Positions 22,554 through 35,064 are shown, counted from the first letter of the stretch. The stretch is DNA of 64,000 nt from Salvia splendens (GCF_004379255.2 NC_056038.1:25532061-25596060), one strand, 5' to 3'. Notes: generated from the sequence alone by a model not told the origin. Made by a program: numbers and translations.

Positions 22554-23959
22554 AACTGCTCACACTTAATCCATACTTGTCCTCAAGTATGAAAATAAAA
22601 AAAATTTAGAAATAAGGCGAATTTCAATGCATGGTCATCCTTGACTGACTCTATAGACACAAACAAAACAAAACTCCTAGACCTAGAAACACTAACAGAC
22701 TCAAAAAGAGTAAACAACTCTTAAAGAAAACACAGAGAAAACACAAAGGCATGAACTAGCTTCAACTTTTAAGCAGCCGTCCCCACAAGCTTAAGGCCTA
22801 TCTGATTTGTCTACAATCTCCAAATCCTCCCTTTTCCTTCTTCTACCTAATCGGTCTGTCAGTTCGTTAAGATAGCCTATTGATTTTCCATTGGTTAGAT
22901 TCACTCGATCACTCATTCCTCACCAGGGATGTTAGGATCGAATCACTCTTAAGTCAATGTTACACCACTGATGCTTCGGGTTATGAGAGTTTCTCCTTCT
23001 TATAACTCTCATTTTTTTTTAACTTCCTGGGTCAGGTTACTGTTGCTTCCTGCCCTTAGGTAATTTTTCTCCTTTTTCTATTCCCCCTTTTTATATTTTT
23101 CCCCTTCTTATAATTCTGTTTATTTTATTCCTCCTCTGGACTTCGTCCAGCTTATACCTCCATTTCCTGAACTTCGTCCAGCTTATACCTCCATTTTCCT
23201 GGACTTCGTCCAGCTTATACCTCCATTTCCTGGACTTCGTCCATCTTATACCTCCAGAACCCCCTTTTTTATCACTCTTCTCTCTAAGCATCAAGTGGTG
23301 GCCCCTTTTATACAAGTTAGCTCACAATGTATAGGCTTATAACTCACATTTATGGTGGGGCTTCACCACTAGGTCATCTAAGGCATCATCTATCGTCCTT
23401 ACTTCATTCAAACTGAATTCAGCTTATTAAGGAAAAAAGCCTCAAAGTTGATATGCATCCTATCTTCAATTGCTCTCACTAAGGGGATCTTGCCTTATTA
23501 TATTCACTAACTCATGCGACACACATAAAGAAACTAAACCTAAATCTAAAGACACCTAATCACATAAGAACACAACTGTACGACTCTCTCCCCCTCCCAC
23601 TTCACTCAAGCTTGTCCCCAAGCAATCCCAGTGAAGGGGGGAAACAGGGAAGTACAAACAAAACTCAACAAAACATAAAAAAAACTTCAGGAACAACAAT
23701 CCTGAAAAAGCAAACAAACTTCTCACACTTAGACCGAGCAACGGGCTAAGTGGGAGAAGGCACAACAGAAGAACAACCAAAACATGCCAGAAAAAACACA
23801 AACTTCTCACACTTAGACCAAAAATTGGGCTAAGTGAGAGAAGACATAATCACAAGCAAATATATACAGAATACGACATGCTGGGAAAAAGAAAACACAA
23901 ACACAAACAACAAATATATAAACATAAAACGAAAGAAAGAGAAAAAACTAAAAGTAAAG
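22554..23959 (-). other. Athila 3' untranslated region
   Basis: No coding sequence seen. Next to the 3' LTR the minus strand reads ACTTGAGGACAAGTATGG, then GTGTGAGCAGTT before the LTR start, the likely plus-strand priming region. Two spaced copies of ACAAACTTCTCACACTTAGAC lie near 23714 and 23800, each followed by a CTAAGTGnGAGAAG inverted partner that could form a hairpin. Confidence 0.5.
23134..23256. repeat. About 34-bp tandem repeat, four units
   Basis: Four copies of the unit GGACTTCGTCCAGCTTATAC followed by CTCCATTTCCT, with small variations, in the Athila 3' region. Confidence 0.8.
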
Positions 23960-24712
23960 TTACTTGGTCAAGGGGCTCCAAAGCTTCAGTAGTAATGAGG
24001 GTCTCTCCCTCCTCAGACAAAATAGGGTTGCCCCCTCAATGTAGATAGGGGTTTCCCCCTCAGCAACCATCGTATCAGAGATTAGGGCTTCACCGCCCGC
24101 TAATTTTTCCGGGGTTCCCCCCAACAACTTCCTCCGAAATAACAGGGTCGCCCCCTCCAAATCACCAACAGGGGTTTCCCCCTCAACATCATCCACTGGG
24201 GTTGCCCCCTTTTTGACTCCTTCAACCACCACAGGGGTTTCCCCCTCTACGACACCAGCAATAGAAAAATCAGGGGTTCCCCCCTCACCTACATCAACAT
24301 CAGCAGAAATAACAGGGGTTTCCCCCTCGACAACACCAACCTCAGAGATAACAGGGGTTTCCCCCTCCACAGACGTCATCTGCTCCATCTCCACAACCAG
24401 ATCTGCCCCTTATTCCTGCTTGTCGCCTACCGCGGCTTCTTTCCCAGGTTCGCCAGTAGACGGTTCGGCTACTGTATGTACGGTAGCCGGATGTGAAATC
24501 GCATCCTCTGAAATTTGAGGTGGTGTTGGTGTGGTGGTTGTGATGGACGTCGATGCGGCAGGTGTGGCCTTCCCCATCATTGACGTGAACAGGGCGAAGG
24601 CTTTCATCGCCTCTTCCGGCCTGCCAAACTTCTGCATCAACTCTGCCATGAACGTCGCCGCGTTGGAATCGGCAGATCCGGTGGGGTTTCCCGCATTTGA
24701 TGTATTCTCCAT
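23960..24712 (-). pseudogene. Extra 3' reading frame of the Athila element, GETP repeats
   Basis: Minus-strand frame from ATG 24712 to a stop at 23960, with one in-frame TAA at 24410-24412, about 250 codons. It lies between integrase and the 3' LTR, where Athila elements often carry an env-like frame. The first 100 residues are Thr/Ser/Pro-rich after a short helical-looking stretch (FMAELMQKFGRPEEAMKAF). The second half is built of imperfect repeats of EGETPV, from a GGGGTTTCCCCCTC unit at DNA level (plus strand). No signal peptide or obvious membrane span is visible, so an envelope function is not supported. The product is unrecognised. Confidence 0.55.
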
Positions 24713-24736
24713 GGCCTGAATCTGAAAATTTCTCAA

Positions 24737-25307
24737 AGACTTTGAAAGAAATTACGGGTTAGGGTTAGTGAGGGCTGGGTATCGCGAGAGAAATGATTTG
24801 GGGATTTCTGTGAGAGAGTATTTGTTTGTTTTAAAAAAATAAAGCGTAAGGGACGAAAGAAGTAAAAATGGGTAAGGGTGCGTACGGTTGTGCAGGCGGT
24901 TGCAGGCATGATGTAAGCAACTGTTTGCCTTCCCATAAAGCAATATTTGAATTTCGAAACTGTACCACTTCCCTCTCAAACAAAAATCTCTCTGCCCCAT
25001 GTAAACGATACTCTCTGCGACACCATACTTATGCAAAAACAAAAGAAAATGAAACGCCAGACTTCCAGGTCGAGGATTCAAAAAGTGACAAAACATTTTC
25101 CCTGAAAAGTCTGGTGTTTCGAAAATATTTTTTGGAAGATTAAAATTTTTTCATTTGTTTGGGATTTTCAATTAAAAAAATGATTAAACTATTTACACAT
25201 TCAATTTAACACTCTCGAGATTCCCTGGTTCAGTGAATAGATATATAAAAAAACATCCCAATTTACCTGACCCAGGAATTCATCGAGAGCACTGCTTGCT
25301 AAACTGA
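24737..25307. other. Athila spacer between integrase and the 3' frame
   Basis: No gene or repeat recognised; ordinary AT-rich internal retrotransposon DNA. Confidence 0.4.
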
Positions 25308-26963
25308 TTAGGCGATAACGGAGAGTGCGCGTAGTGGCATTTCCTCCACTACACACAACTCAGAATTATCCCTAAAAACCTTCACCCGATGACCATTAAC
25401 AAGAAAGGGAGTAGAAGTTGAGGCACCTCTCTGGATCTCCACTGCTCCATTCGCTCGGAGGCCAACAATAGTGTACGGCCCAATCCATTTGGATTTTAGC
25501 TTTCCTGGTAGCAGCTTGAGTCTGGATTGGAAAAGGAGAACTTTCTGACCAACGTGAAGTTCCTTGACCCGGAGGTTTTTGTCATGCCATAGCTTCGTCT
25601 TCTCTTTGTACCACATCGCGGACTCATAAGACTCAAGCCTTAATTCCTCCAGTTCTTGAAGCTGCAGTTTCCTCTCTTCTTCACACGCCTGAGGGTTCAT
25701 GTTAATTTCCTTGACCGCCCAATATGCCCTGTGTTCCACACCTACAGGCAAATGGCACATCTTGCCAAACACTAGCCTGTAGGGTGACATCCCAATAGGC
25801 GTTTTATAGGCTGTCCTGTTGGCCCATAGTGCGTCGTCAAGCCTCTTACTCCAGTCTTTCCTTGACGGATTCACCGTCTTCTCTAGTATTGCCTTGATCT
25901 CTCTATTTGATATTTCCGCCTGCCCATTTGACTGAGGATGATAAGGTGTAGACAGCCTGTGATGGACTCCATATTTTTCATTAGAGCTTCTATCATTCGG
26001 TTTCGGAAGTGTGTTCCTTGATCCGAAATAACAGCCCTAGGCACACCATACCTGTTAAAAATGTTAGACTTAAGAAATTTTACCACCTCACCAGCTTCAC
26101 AAGAGGTGGTAGCCTTGGCCTCTATCCATTTCGACACATAATCTACCGCCACAAGGATATACGTGTTCCCATATGAGGATGGAAACGGTCCCATGAAATA
26201 AAATTCCCCAGACGTCGAAGATTTCGCAGACGATTACTGGGACCTGTGGCATTTCGTCTCTTTTAGAAATTCTCACTGTCTGCTGACATCTCTCACAATT
26301 ATGGCAGAATTCGAAGGCATCCTTGTGTAATGTAGGCCAATAAAAACCACTATCTAACACCTTCCTCGCTGTCTTCCTTGGTCCAAAGTGACCTCCACAA
26401 GCTAGGACATGGCAATGATTAAGCACATCCCTCTGTTCCCATTCTGGAATACACCTCCTAATTACTTGGTCGACTCCCATTCTCCATAAATATGGTTCGT
26501 CCCAAAAATAATACTTGGCTTCGCTTTTAAGTTTCATCTTCTGGGCTCGGGTGATTGATTGAGAACTTGGTACCTCTCCTGTGACCAAGTAGTTTGCTAG
26601 GTCTGCGAACCACGGCTCATCGCTCAATTGACACTTCTCTTTTTCAGAATCTCCTGGACCTGTTAACGCCATCACCATTTCCCAACAGATGGGTCTAGGA
26701 AATGTTCCTATACAGTACAGATGCTCCTCCGGGAAGGCATCAGGTATAGCTTCATCCGTCTCTCCTTGGAAAATCCTGCTCAAGTGATCAGCCACTTTGT
26801 TTTCTGTCCCCTTTTTGTCTCGAACTTCCCAAGCAAATTCCTGTAAAAGTAACACCCAACAGATTAATCTTGGCTTAGATTCTTTCTTCGTCAACAAGTG
26901 CTTGATAGCCGCGTGGTCAGTGAAGACTATCACCCTCGACCCCAGCAAGTACGGGCGAAACTT
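25308..26963 (-). pseudogene. Athila RNase H end and integrase (frameshifted)
   Basis: After the TAG at 26964-26966 the same frame resumes with [11 protein letters not shown] and the RNase H tail ([12 protein letters not shown]), then the integrase zinc region ([12 protein letters not shown] ... CHNCERCQQ). A 1-bp insertion near 26197 shifts the frame; the next piece (25985-26194) carries the first two catalytic Asp residues (VAVDYVSKW and ISDQGTHF). A second shift near 25975-25985 leads to the piece with the Glu ([13 protein letters not shown]) and the C-terminal part down to 25308, including [16 protein letters not shown]. The triad is readable, but no intact integrase can be made. Confidence 0.88.
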
Positions 26964-28286
26964 CTAAAACGAGTATACTACTGCCAGCCTTTCCTTTTCC
27001 GTGGCGTCATAGTTCTTCTGGGCTTGATTGAGTGTTTTCGATGCATAAAAAATCACATAGCTTTTCCCATCGATTCTTTGACCTAGTACTGCCCCCACTG
27101 CGTAATCACTTGCGTCGCACATTATTTCAAATGGTAAACTCCAGTCTGGCGCTCTGATAATAGGGGCAGAGACTAGTTTATCCTTCAGTAGCTGAAAAGC
27201 TTCCTTGCACCCCTCATCGAAAATGAAATCAACTTCATTATGCAACAAATGGGTGAGTGGTTGGGCAATCCTCGCAAAATCCTTAATGAATCTTCTGTAG
27301 AAACCTGCATGCCCTAGGAATCCTCTAACTTCTTTCTGATTCGTAGGGTAAGGCAATTTTGAGATCACATCAACCTTCGCTTGGTCTACCTGTATACCCC
27401 TCTCTGAAACAACATGCCCTAGGACAATTCCTTCAGGGACCATAAAGTGGCATTTCTCAAAATTTAAGACCAAATGCTTTTCCTGGCACCTCCTCAATAC
27501 TATATCCAAACTTGCTAGACAGGAGTCAAAATAATTCCCATACACAGTGAAATCATCCATGATAATTTTGATACAATCCTCCAATAAATCCGAGAAGATA
27601 CTCATCATACACCGTTGAAAAGTGCCTGGCGCATTGCATAGACCGAACGACATTCTTCTATAAGCATACGTGCCAAAAGGACACGTAAATGTAGTCTTCT
27701 CTTGATCTTCAGGATCTACGTAGATCTGGAAGTATCCACTGTATCCGTCAAGGAAACAAAAATATTGATTTCCCGCCAGCCTTTCTAACATCTGATCAAT
27801 GCATGGGAGCGGGAAATGATCTTTCCTAGTTGCTTCGTTCAGCTTTCTATAATCGATGCACATCCTCCACCCAGTAACAAGTCGAGTGGGAATCAATTCA
27901 TTCTTATCGTTCTTGACTACCTGAATCCCTGATTTTTTTGGTACCATGTGAACTGGGCTGACCCACTCACTATCAGGTATGGAATAGATGGTGCCTAAGG
28001 ATAGCAACTTCAAAACTTCCTTCAGAACTTCCTCTCTCATGTTCGGATTAAGCTTATGCTGTGGGTCCCTGTAGGCTTTCGCTCCCTCTTCCAACCGGAT
28101 ATGATGCATACAAAGACCCGGACTAATTCCTACCAGATCGGAGAGAGTCCATCTTATGGCTTTCTTGTTTCTTCTGATCACATTCAGCAATACTTCCTCG
28201 TGTTCCTTGGTCAAGTTGCTGTTGATGATAACGGGAAAAGTCTCATTCTCTTCTAGATAAACATACTTGAGGCCTGGTGGGAGCAC
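26964..28286 (-). pseudogene. Athila reverse transcriptase and start of RNase H
   Basis: Open minus-strand segment of 440 codons between two TAG stops. RT motifs: GWRMCIDYRKLNEATRKDHF, FCFLDGYSGY, MSFGLCNAPGTFQR and the active-site segment IIMDDFTVYG (MDD instead of the common VDD). The RNase H start follows with CDASDYAVGAVLGQR and FYASKTLNQAQKNY. The Athila-type spelling RKDHFPLPCIDQ is clear. The segment is continuous in frame with the protease part across the TAG at 28317. Confidence 0.9.
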
Positions 28287-28316
28287 CTTCAGTTCTTTCT
28301 TCAGGGTACTCGCCTC

Positions 28317-29423
28317 CTAGGGCAAAGGATTTTTCTCTGTTTCATCAGATATCATTTCTTTCCTTGACCTAGAAAGAGCCTCCATGCTCGCCACATGGGG
28401 TGTCTTCCTTGACTTAGCTACACCTGGATTTGTACAGAATTCCAAGATTGCTTTAGCTAGCTCCTCATTTGATAATTCACTTGTGTTCATCGCTTCACGC
28501 CATCCAGCCACTTCTCTGTCGATAGAGTAACTCATCTCTGAATTTTCAATCTGTTCCTGCATTAATTCTGTCTCAAGATATTCCTGGACCAGGGGGTTAA
28601 TAACATCGATAGCATGCAAATTTTCTACATCAAGAGGCTTCTTCATTGCTTCATCGATGCCAAATGTATATTTTTCCCCATTGTAGTCAAGGCATATAAT
28701 TCCATCAAAAACATCAATTACGGTCTTGGCTGTACGGAGAAAAGGTCTCCCTAGAAGTACACTACTAGACTCAGCCGACTCATTGTCACCCATTCTGATA
28801 ACATGAAAATCGGTAGGATACAGAAAATTATGCACCTTGACGATAACATTTTCTAAGACTCCCTCTGAACAGATACACGACCTATCTGCCAATTGAATTA
28901 CCACTTTTGTATCGACCATCCCTACTCCTACCAGCTTCTTGTAAATGAAAAGCGGTAAAACATTTATCGATGCCCCTAAATCACACATGGCATGCTCAAT
29001 TCTGACATCACCGATTGAAATAGGCAAGGTAAACATACCTGGGTCAGTGCACTTGAAGGGCATTCTCCGCTTCTGAATCACTGCTGATACATTTTCTCCA
29101 ATCAGAATCTTCCCGCTGGGCCTCGTCTTTCCAGCTATAAACTCCTTAATGAATTTGCTGAAGACCGGTAGCTTTAAAGCTTGTAAGAATGGTAAGTTGA
29201 TCTCCAACTTTCCGAAGATATCCATAAAATCCACCGGTTCATCCTTCTTTCTCTTAACTTCTCCTCGGTGTGGAAACGGTTTCACTTGTTTCTCTGCACT
29301 TGTAGATCCTCTAGCTGCAGGTCCGTCTGACTCCTTCCTCACTACTTCATTTTCCATTTCCGGTTCTGGGTCTAGGAAAAATGGTTCTGCCTTACTTGGT
29401 AATGGCCTCCCCAAATCTCCTTC
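28317..29423 (-). pseudogene. Athila protease region
   Basis: Open segment between TAG codons. The retroviral-type aspartic protease signature is CDLGASINVLP, followed by the flap region (VVIQLADRS) and LLGRPFLRTAKTVIDV. The ahead-lying half (SKAEPFFLDPEPE through LPFLQALKLPVFSKF) is the linker typical of Athila polyproteins. Confidence 0.85.
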
Positions 29424-31109
29424 CTAAAGGTCATCTTCTCTCCCGGAACTGCTTCCCTTTAAGTGCCCGGGTCTAGAGGCTGTACCCTTTCCTTCCTTGC
29501 TTCCTGCGGGGCTTGTCTCCTCATTCATCCTCATCTCTGGACCTTCATACCCCTTCCTGGATCTTAAAGTAATTAGACTGATGTTAGCTCTATCAGGCAT
29601 CCTTACTGAGGCGGGAATCTTGCCTTCATTCCCTCGCATCTCGCTCAAGGAAGTTGCTATCTGAGACAGTTGCTTTGCCAACATATCCATTGCCGCCTTT
29701 TGCTCCTGCTGAGCATCCTGAAGCTTGTGGACTACGTCATTGTTCAATTGCAAGTTGTTCTGCATATGCTGTTGAGAACTGACGAGGTCATGCACCATTT
29801 CATCCAGATTCCTTGGTGTTTTTGAATTTTGCTGACTTGGCCCTAGGCCTGCACTTGGATTCGAACCACTCGCTTGATTCTGGCGAAGGTTTCCTTGACC
29901 TCCTGAACTATTGTTGTACTAATTTCCTGGCTCTTGGTAGTTGGTTTGGAAATTCCTTTGGTGCGGTGGTACATAAGAGTTCCCTTGATGGTTTTGGTTC
30001 CTGTTCCCCCAATTCGGATGATCTCCCTGGTTCCGATTATTCCAGTTGCCCTGCCCCTCTTGACTCATTCCAGACCAGTTACCCTTCCTCTCGGGCTGAA
30101 GTGCAAACTGGATACTCTGTTGTGGTGCTGGCTGGCTCTGTTCGTTGCCCGACCATCTAAAATTGGGATGGTTCCTCCAGGGTGCGTCTCTTTGTCTCCC
30201 TGGATTCCAACTTCCATCGGGATTCCAACTCCCCATCGCATTAGCTTGGGCCTGGTACTCTCCTTCCTGAGGTCCATAATATTGCTGAAGTTGACTATCT
30301 CCTAGACCCGGAGGTTTTTCCTTCGCTTGTGAGGTTGGTAGTTTGGTCTTCTCGATTGCATTCAACAGTGCTTTCTCAAGCCTGTCGATCATTGCCTCTA
30401 CATTCTCATCATCTTGCTACCTCATCGCATTCACTGATCCTCTCTTCACAAAATTCCTTGGGTTATCGTATGCCTTCTTGGCATCTATCAATTTCCCCAG
30501 GACCTCTCTTGCTTCGCTTCCCTTCTTCCTTGTAAAATTTCCCCCGCTCGAGGAGTTCGTTAAATCCTTTGACTCAGGGTTTGCTCCTTCATAGAATAGA
30601 TAATAGGTCTCTGCCTCTATCATCCTGTGATTTGGGCACGCATCCAACAACCCTTTGAACCTCGACCAATATTGACTCAACGACTCGTCGTAGTCCTGCT
30701 TGCACTCCACTATTTCTTTCTTCAGAGCATTTGTTTTGTTGGAAGGGAAAAAGTAATCAAGGAACTCAAGTTTGAAATCCCTCCATGTGCGGATAGAATC
30801 CGGGGGTAACCTTAATAACCACGTGTTGGCTTCCCCCTTCAAGGCAAAAGGAACCGCACGCAGGTGATAGTCCTCCTCTGTTGCATCATTTGGCCTCTTC
30901 TGAATGCTACACAATTTGCTGAATTCGTTCAAGACCTCGTACGGGCACTCATTCCTACGTCCAGAGAATATGGGTAGGATACCGAGCACGTTCGTCTTGA
31001 TCTCAATGGACCTCTGTCGCGGATTCATCACTATGGCTTGAGCTGGCTCTCCATCTAGATGGGCAGTGAGCGAACCGATTTCCGGATCTGGATCGACTAT
31101 GTTTGCCAT
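29424..31109 (-). pseudogene. gag: Athila gag region
   Basis: Starts at ATG 31109. The capsid-like retrotransposon gag domain covers the first 200 residues (TWRDFKLEFLDYFFP, SLSQYWSRFKGLL). Then comes a Gln/Asn/Trp-rich basic segment likely to bind RNA (29922-30392) and a coiled region (QQHMQNNLQLNNDVVHKLQ). In-frame TAG codons at 30417-30419, 29919-29921 and 29424-29426 break the frame; no frameshift is needed. No CCHC zinc knuckle was found. Confidence 0.85.
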
Positions 31110-31420
31110 GTCCCCTATTTCTTCCTCCTCTGTACTTGTTTCTGAAGACGATTTAGGATCCTCCCTTCTTGACGAGTTCCAATCCTCTTCACTTTCCGAA
31201 CCAAACGGAAACGGATCTCCCGTAGATAATCCCTATCTGGTGGTGACCGTAGATGCTGTGTCCTTGTCCTGCCAAATAAACTGATCGTTCTTCCACCCAG
31301 ACGAGTTACTATGTCCAAACCGTGAGCCTCTGCTCATAAACTGAAAATAAAGGAAAAGAAAGAAAAATCAAAACTATGTACGCCAAAATCCTCTAAACAC
31401 AATCACAAATTACGCCATCC

Positions 31421-31439
31421 ATCCCCGGCAACGGCGCCA
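31421..31439 (-). other. Primer-binding site of the Athila element
   Basis: Two bases inside the 5' LTR the minus strand reads TGGCGCCGTTGCCGGGGAT, the tRNA-Asp-type primer site characteristic of Athila elements. Confidence 0.9.
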
Positions 31440-31441
31440 TT

Positions 31442-32911
31442 TGAAGCGCGCGGAAGCTGATAGACATGTGTTCGTGTTCTATTGTTCTAGGTCGAGCCAC
31501 TAAATCCAATGAATCCACTAGATCACTTGGTCTAGGAACTCAAGAGAATATAGAAGGCTCAGTCGTTGGACACACACTTCTCGCGTTCAAAGATCCCTCA
31601 ACCCGATATACTATAGACTAGTATAGAGAAGTAGGGGTCGATCCCACGAAGATGGATACGTAGGAGAGCATCTAAGGAACTTTGGTTTAGAAAACGGCTG
31701 CTGCCACGCAAATTTGGGTTGAGGTTTAACTACCACTAGACTTAAGCACGAAATTAACCTCTAGACCTATAAAACTGTAAACATCATGCTGACATCGAAC
31801 AACCTTATGACAACAAAATAACTAACTAGTTTACTAGACCGAGCAAACGACTTCCTAATATCTCTAAATAGAAAGCAGGTAAACAGTGGGGACCATATTC
31901 CAGAAACAGAACGTACGAAATTAAAGCGGCAACTAACTAACAAAGCATTTAACTAACAACGACATGTATCTCAGGAGCTGAATCAAACTCGAACATGAAG
32001 AAAACAGAGCATATATCTAGATTCAAACAGAATATAGAAATTCAGACGTTGGAAACTTGCAAACAACCGGAAATAAAACAGATCTACAAATACTAGACGG
32101 AATGAAATGAAAGCACGAAAGCTAGGCATAAATCTCGATCGCTCTGTTTCAGATCCAACGTCGGATGCTCAATCCACTCCGGATCCAAGTAGTCCGAACC
32201 CAACAACAACCAAAATCAGCTCCATAGTTCCTGATTCAACAAGATCTACTCCGATCAACACCAGATTCCAACGATTTCACCCAAACTCAGCAACCAATAC
32301 GAAGTTCAAACATCCAACTCAGCAATCACAACAAACTCAGAATAATAAACATCCATAATCGAAATCGACATAAGCAGAGAAATTACGGAAAACAGAAATT
32401 TAATAACCAAAAGCAATTCAACCGCAAACAGGGTCGAACTTCGAACGGCGAAGCTCGGCGAAATCCATGAAAGCGTTTAAATTGTATCTTCGCCCTCCTT
32501 GAGGACGGTGTTACCAAACTACTGTCTAGCAACTATAACCCAGAACTACCCTACGATTCCCTCATGAATACCCAAGTGTGTAGAAGTGAGTGAGCTATGA
32601 GCTACGATCTGTTAATGAGGTCTCCACCCAACCTATTCTCCAGATTGCATGCTTTCTCCCTTATATAGGTGCAGACATAATCTTCTAGAAGTCTTCGTAG
32701 AAATCTCCATTCTACCCTTCAACATCTTGATTTCCTCCGTCTTGCAATTTTTCTTCACATTGCTCACTTATCCGCCAGTTCCTTGGACCATGCAAATGTC
32801 CTTCTCTTTCCCTGGATCTGGCGAAAACCTTCTACATACCTGGATTAAAACATGTGTTAGACTCCACAAACGTGTGAATTTAACCCCTTAACCAAGGCAT
32901 GAAATTAACCA
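31442..32911 (-). repeat. 5' LTR of the Athila element
   Basis: About 1470 bp, matching 18558-19466 and 21978-22545 with a few percent difference by eye plus a 17-bp indel. The inner end TGAAGCGCG is intact; the outer end diverges after CATGAAATTA, so the last ten or so bases are uncertain. Confidence 0.88.
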
Positions 32912-34070
32912 CTCTTACTAGTATTTCGATTTGATTCAGTGTACTTTGATTATTCAGATTACAAATATTTTGTCGACCTCTAGATCCAAGTTCTCTACTT
33001 GGTTAAATTATATTAAACCTATTACACATAAACTTACCTAGTATGATGGGTATGATAGATAATGACCTACACTTTTAGCTTATTTTATAGTATTTTATTA
33101 TTTAATTGTTATGATTTATTTACTTTCTTGTTTTCCTAGCTTATAGAAAATATTTTTATACCACACCCACTTAGGGCTTCTATTTTATTTAACTAATTAA
33201 ATACAATTTTTTTAAATTTCGTGTCAAAAAACGCAAATAACGTGGGTCGAAGAGAGTATTGAGTATTGGGCTTTTAAAGTGATATTGTTTGGCCACTGAA
33301 AGTACTGAGTGGAATAGTAATTTTTTTAGAGATATTGACTAAATAGAAGTGTATATTGGTGCTTTAGTTAAATCCTTTAAACATAAGTATCAATTTTAAA
33401 AAGAGAACTATTGCTCGAATAGAAGTTAATAACTATATTTAAGTGAGTTCTACTTCCATTTTAAAAAATCCTAAATTTTTTTATTGATTTTCAAGTAGTA
33501 TTAGTCTTCCTCGTTAAATTTTGTTGGTAATTTTTAGTTATAATATTTACTCTTTTCTTTTTAATTTAATTATATAAACAACTATTCATATATACTTACT
33601 TTACTTGGCGAAATTGAAGTGTTATGATTGGAGAATAAGTCTTATCTAAATAGAGAGAAAATATTTTATAAAATAGAAATTTTCTATTTTTAAAAAACTT
33701 ATCAAAATGAAAATAATTTCTACTTTCAAAGGACAGAGTGGGTGTAAAATATACAGGGTGAACTAAAAAAACCATCCCAATGTGTATGGATGTTCGAATG
33801 CTGGAACTAAAAATAATTTCTACTTTCATTAGATTCTCATCCTCCAATTAATTTACTCTTCTACCACCATGTCCGTCGTGCTGTTAAAATCTCCTCCTAC
33901 CCCTTCGTTTTTCATGTGTTAATCTAGTAAAATGGATTTTGAATATTCAAGAATATTTTAACTACAATAAGTTAATCGGCTATTCTTTGCCGGGAGATTT
34001 TTTCACCCTCCAGCATGTGAATGGTTCCACGAATCGAAGCTCAAATCCCGAGTACCATATATGAATATGA
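32912..34070. other. AT-rich intergenic DNA
   Basis: No gene, repeat or element end recognised. Confidence 0.4.
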
Positions 34071-35064
34071 GAGCATCCACAACCGTGCTCTTGCCAGCGG
34101 CACGGTTGTGGGCCCGGGCGGTACTATTCATGCATGCTCTCTGACAAGAGCACAACACCCACAACTGTGCTCTTCTGCAAGGACGAGCACAATTAATTTA
34201 ATATTCAATTAAACATAAACATTTCCATAATACTAAAATTCATTAAAAAATCACAATAAATATTACAAAATACAAATAAAATAAAAAAAACATAATTAAA
34301 ATCCAAAAAATTAAAAATTACATAATTAAAATACTAAAAATTAAAAATTACATAATTATTGGCTAATATTACCCGAGGAAGACTACTCATCCAGCGGCAA
34401 CAACCCCAATTATTTTTGGAGACGCACTATCATGCCCTCGTGCGTTTGAAGTTGCCACCCGGAACGGCCGAATCTTGGGTATGGACGGTAGCCACCCGGA
34501 ACGGCCGAATCTTGGGTTTGAGGAGGGGCCGAATATTCCGTTTCCGGACTAGGAAACGGTTGTGAACCGAACCATTCGGGGTTCCAACCGTGGGAGCCCG
34601 TAGGGTTATCGCCTTGGCCGGACATAGTGATGTTGTAGGGTATGAGAGAATGAAGATGAAAATGGATATGAAAGATTGAAGATGAAAATGGATATGAGAG
34701 ATTGAAGATGAGAATGAAGATGAGAGAATGATGATGAGAATTGTGTAGTTTGATGTGAATTTTTGGGAGTGAAATTGGGGGTATTTATAGATGAAAGTGT
34801 GTATTTTTGGGGTAAAAAAAATTAAAAAAAAATTAAAAAGTGGGAAAAAACGGTTATAAACGGATATAATTTTTTTGGGAAGTGAATTTTTTTTTATCGG
34901 TTTTTTTAAAAAAATTTATTTAAACCCAACGGCTATGCCGTTGACGAATGAGGGCGCGCCACGTCAGCTGCTCGCTGGCACGGCGCGAGCGCAGCGGCGG
35001 CGGGTGGCGTCCGTGCCAGCGGCGCGGACGGCGGTGGCGAGCAGCGCCACCGTTGCGGATGCTC
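34071..35064 (-). mobile_element. Non-autonomous PIF/Harbinger element
   Basis: 994 bp with ends GAGCATCCACAACCGTG and (inverted) GAGCATCCGCAACGGTG, flanked by TGA on both sides (34068-34070, 35065-35067), a 3-bp duplication as PIF/Harbinger elements make. It keeps the 5' part of the accessory Myb-like gene on the minus strand and GC-rich subterminal DNA, but no transposase. Confidence 0.8.
34410..34625 (-). pseudogene. Harbinger accessory ORF1, N-terminal fragment
   Basis: Minus-strand frame starting MSGQGDNPTGSHGWNPEWF. The N-terminal Gly/Pro-rich leader resembles the first exon of plant Harbinger ORF1 (Myb/SANT-like DNA-binding partner of the transposase). The Myb domain itself is absent, consistent with internal deletion of the element. 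Confidence 0.5.

Larger units (their letters stand above)
18558..32911 (-). mobile_element. Athila-lineage Ty3/gypsy retrotransposon (decayed, nested)
   Basis: Minus-strand element: 5' LTR 31442-32911, Asp-type primer-binding site, gag, protease, RT, RNase H, integrase, an extra 3' frame, a repeat-rich 3' region and 3' LTR 18558-22553. Athila assignment rests on the TGGCGCCGTTGCCGGGGAT primer site, RKDHFPLPCIDQMLERLAG in RT and [14 protein letters not shown] in the integrase C-terminus. The polyprotein carries five in-frame TAG codons and at least two frameshifts. The 3' LTR hosts a copia LTR with a hAT element inside it. No target duplication is found; the outer tip of the 5' LTR (expected ...CCTTATCA) appears lost or replaced after 32909. 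Confidence 0.92.

Noticed and set aside
23556..23810. Hydrophobic minus-strand frame in the Athila 3' region
   Set aside because: Low-complexity Leu/Phe/Ser composition from a C/T-rich strand, partly inside repeats; no homology or start context. Not taken as an envelope gene.
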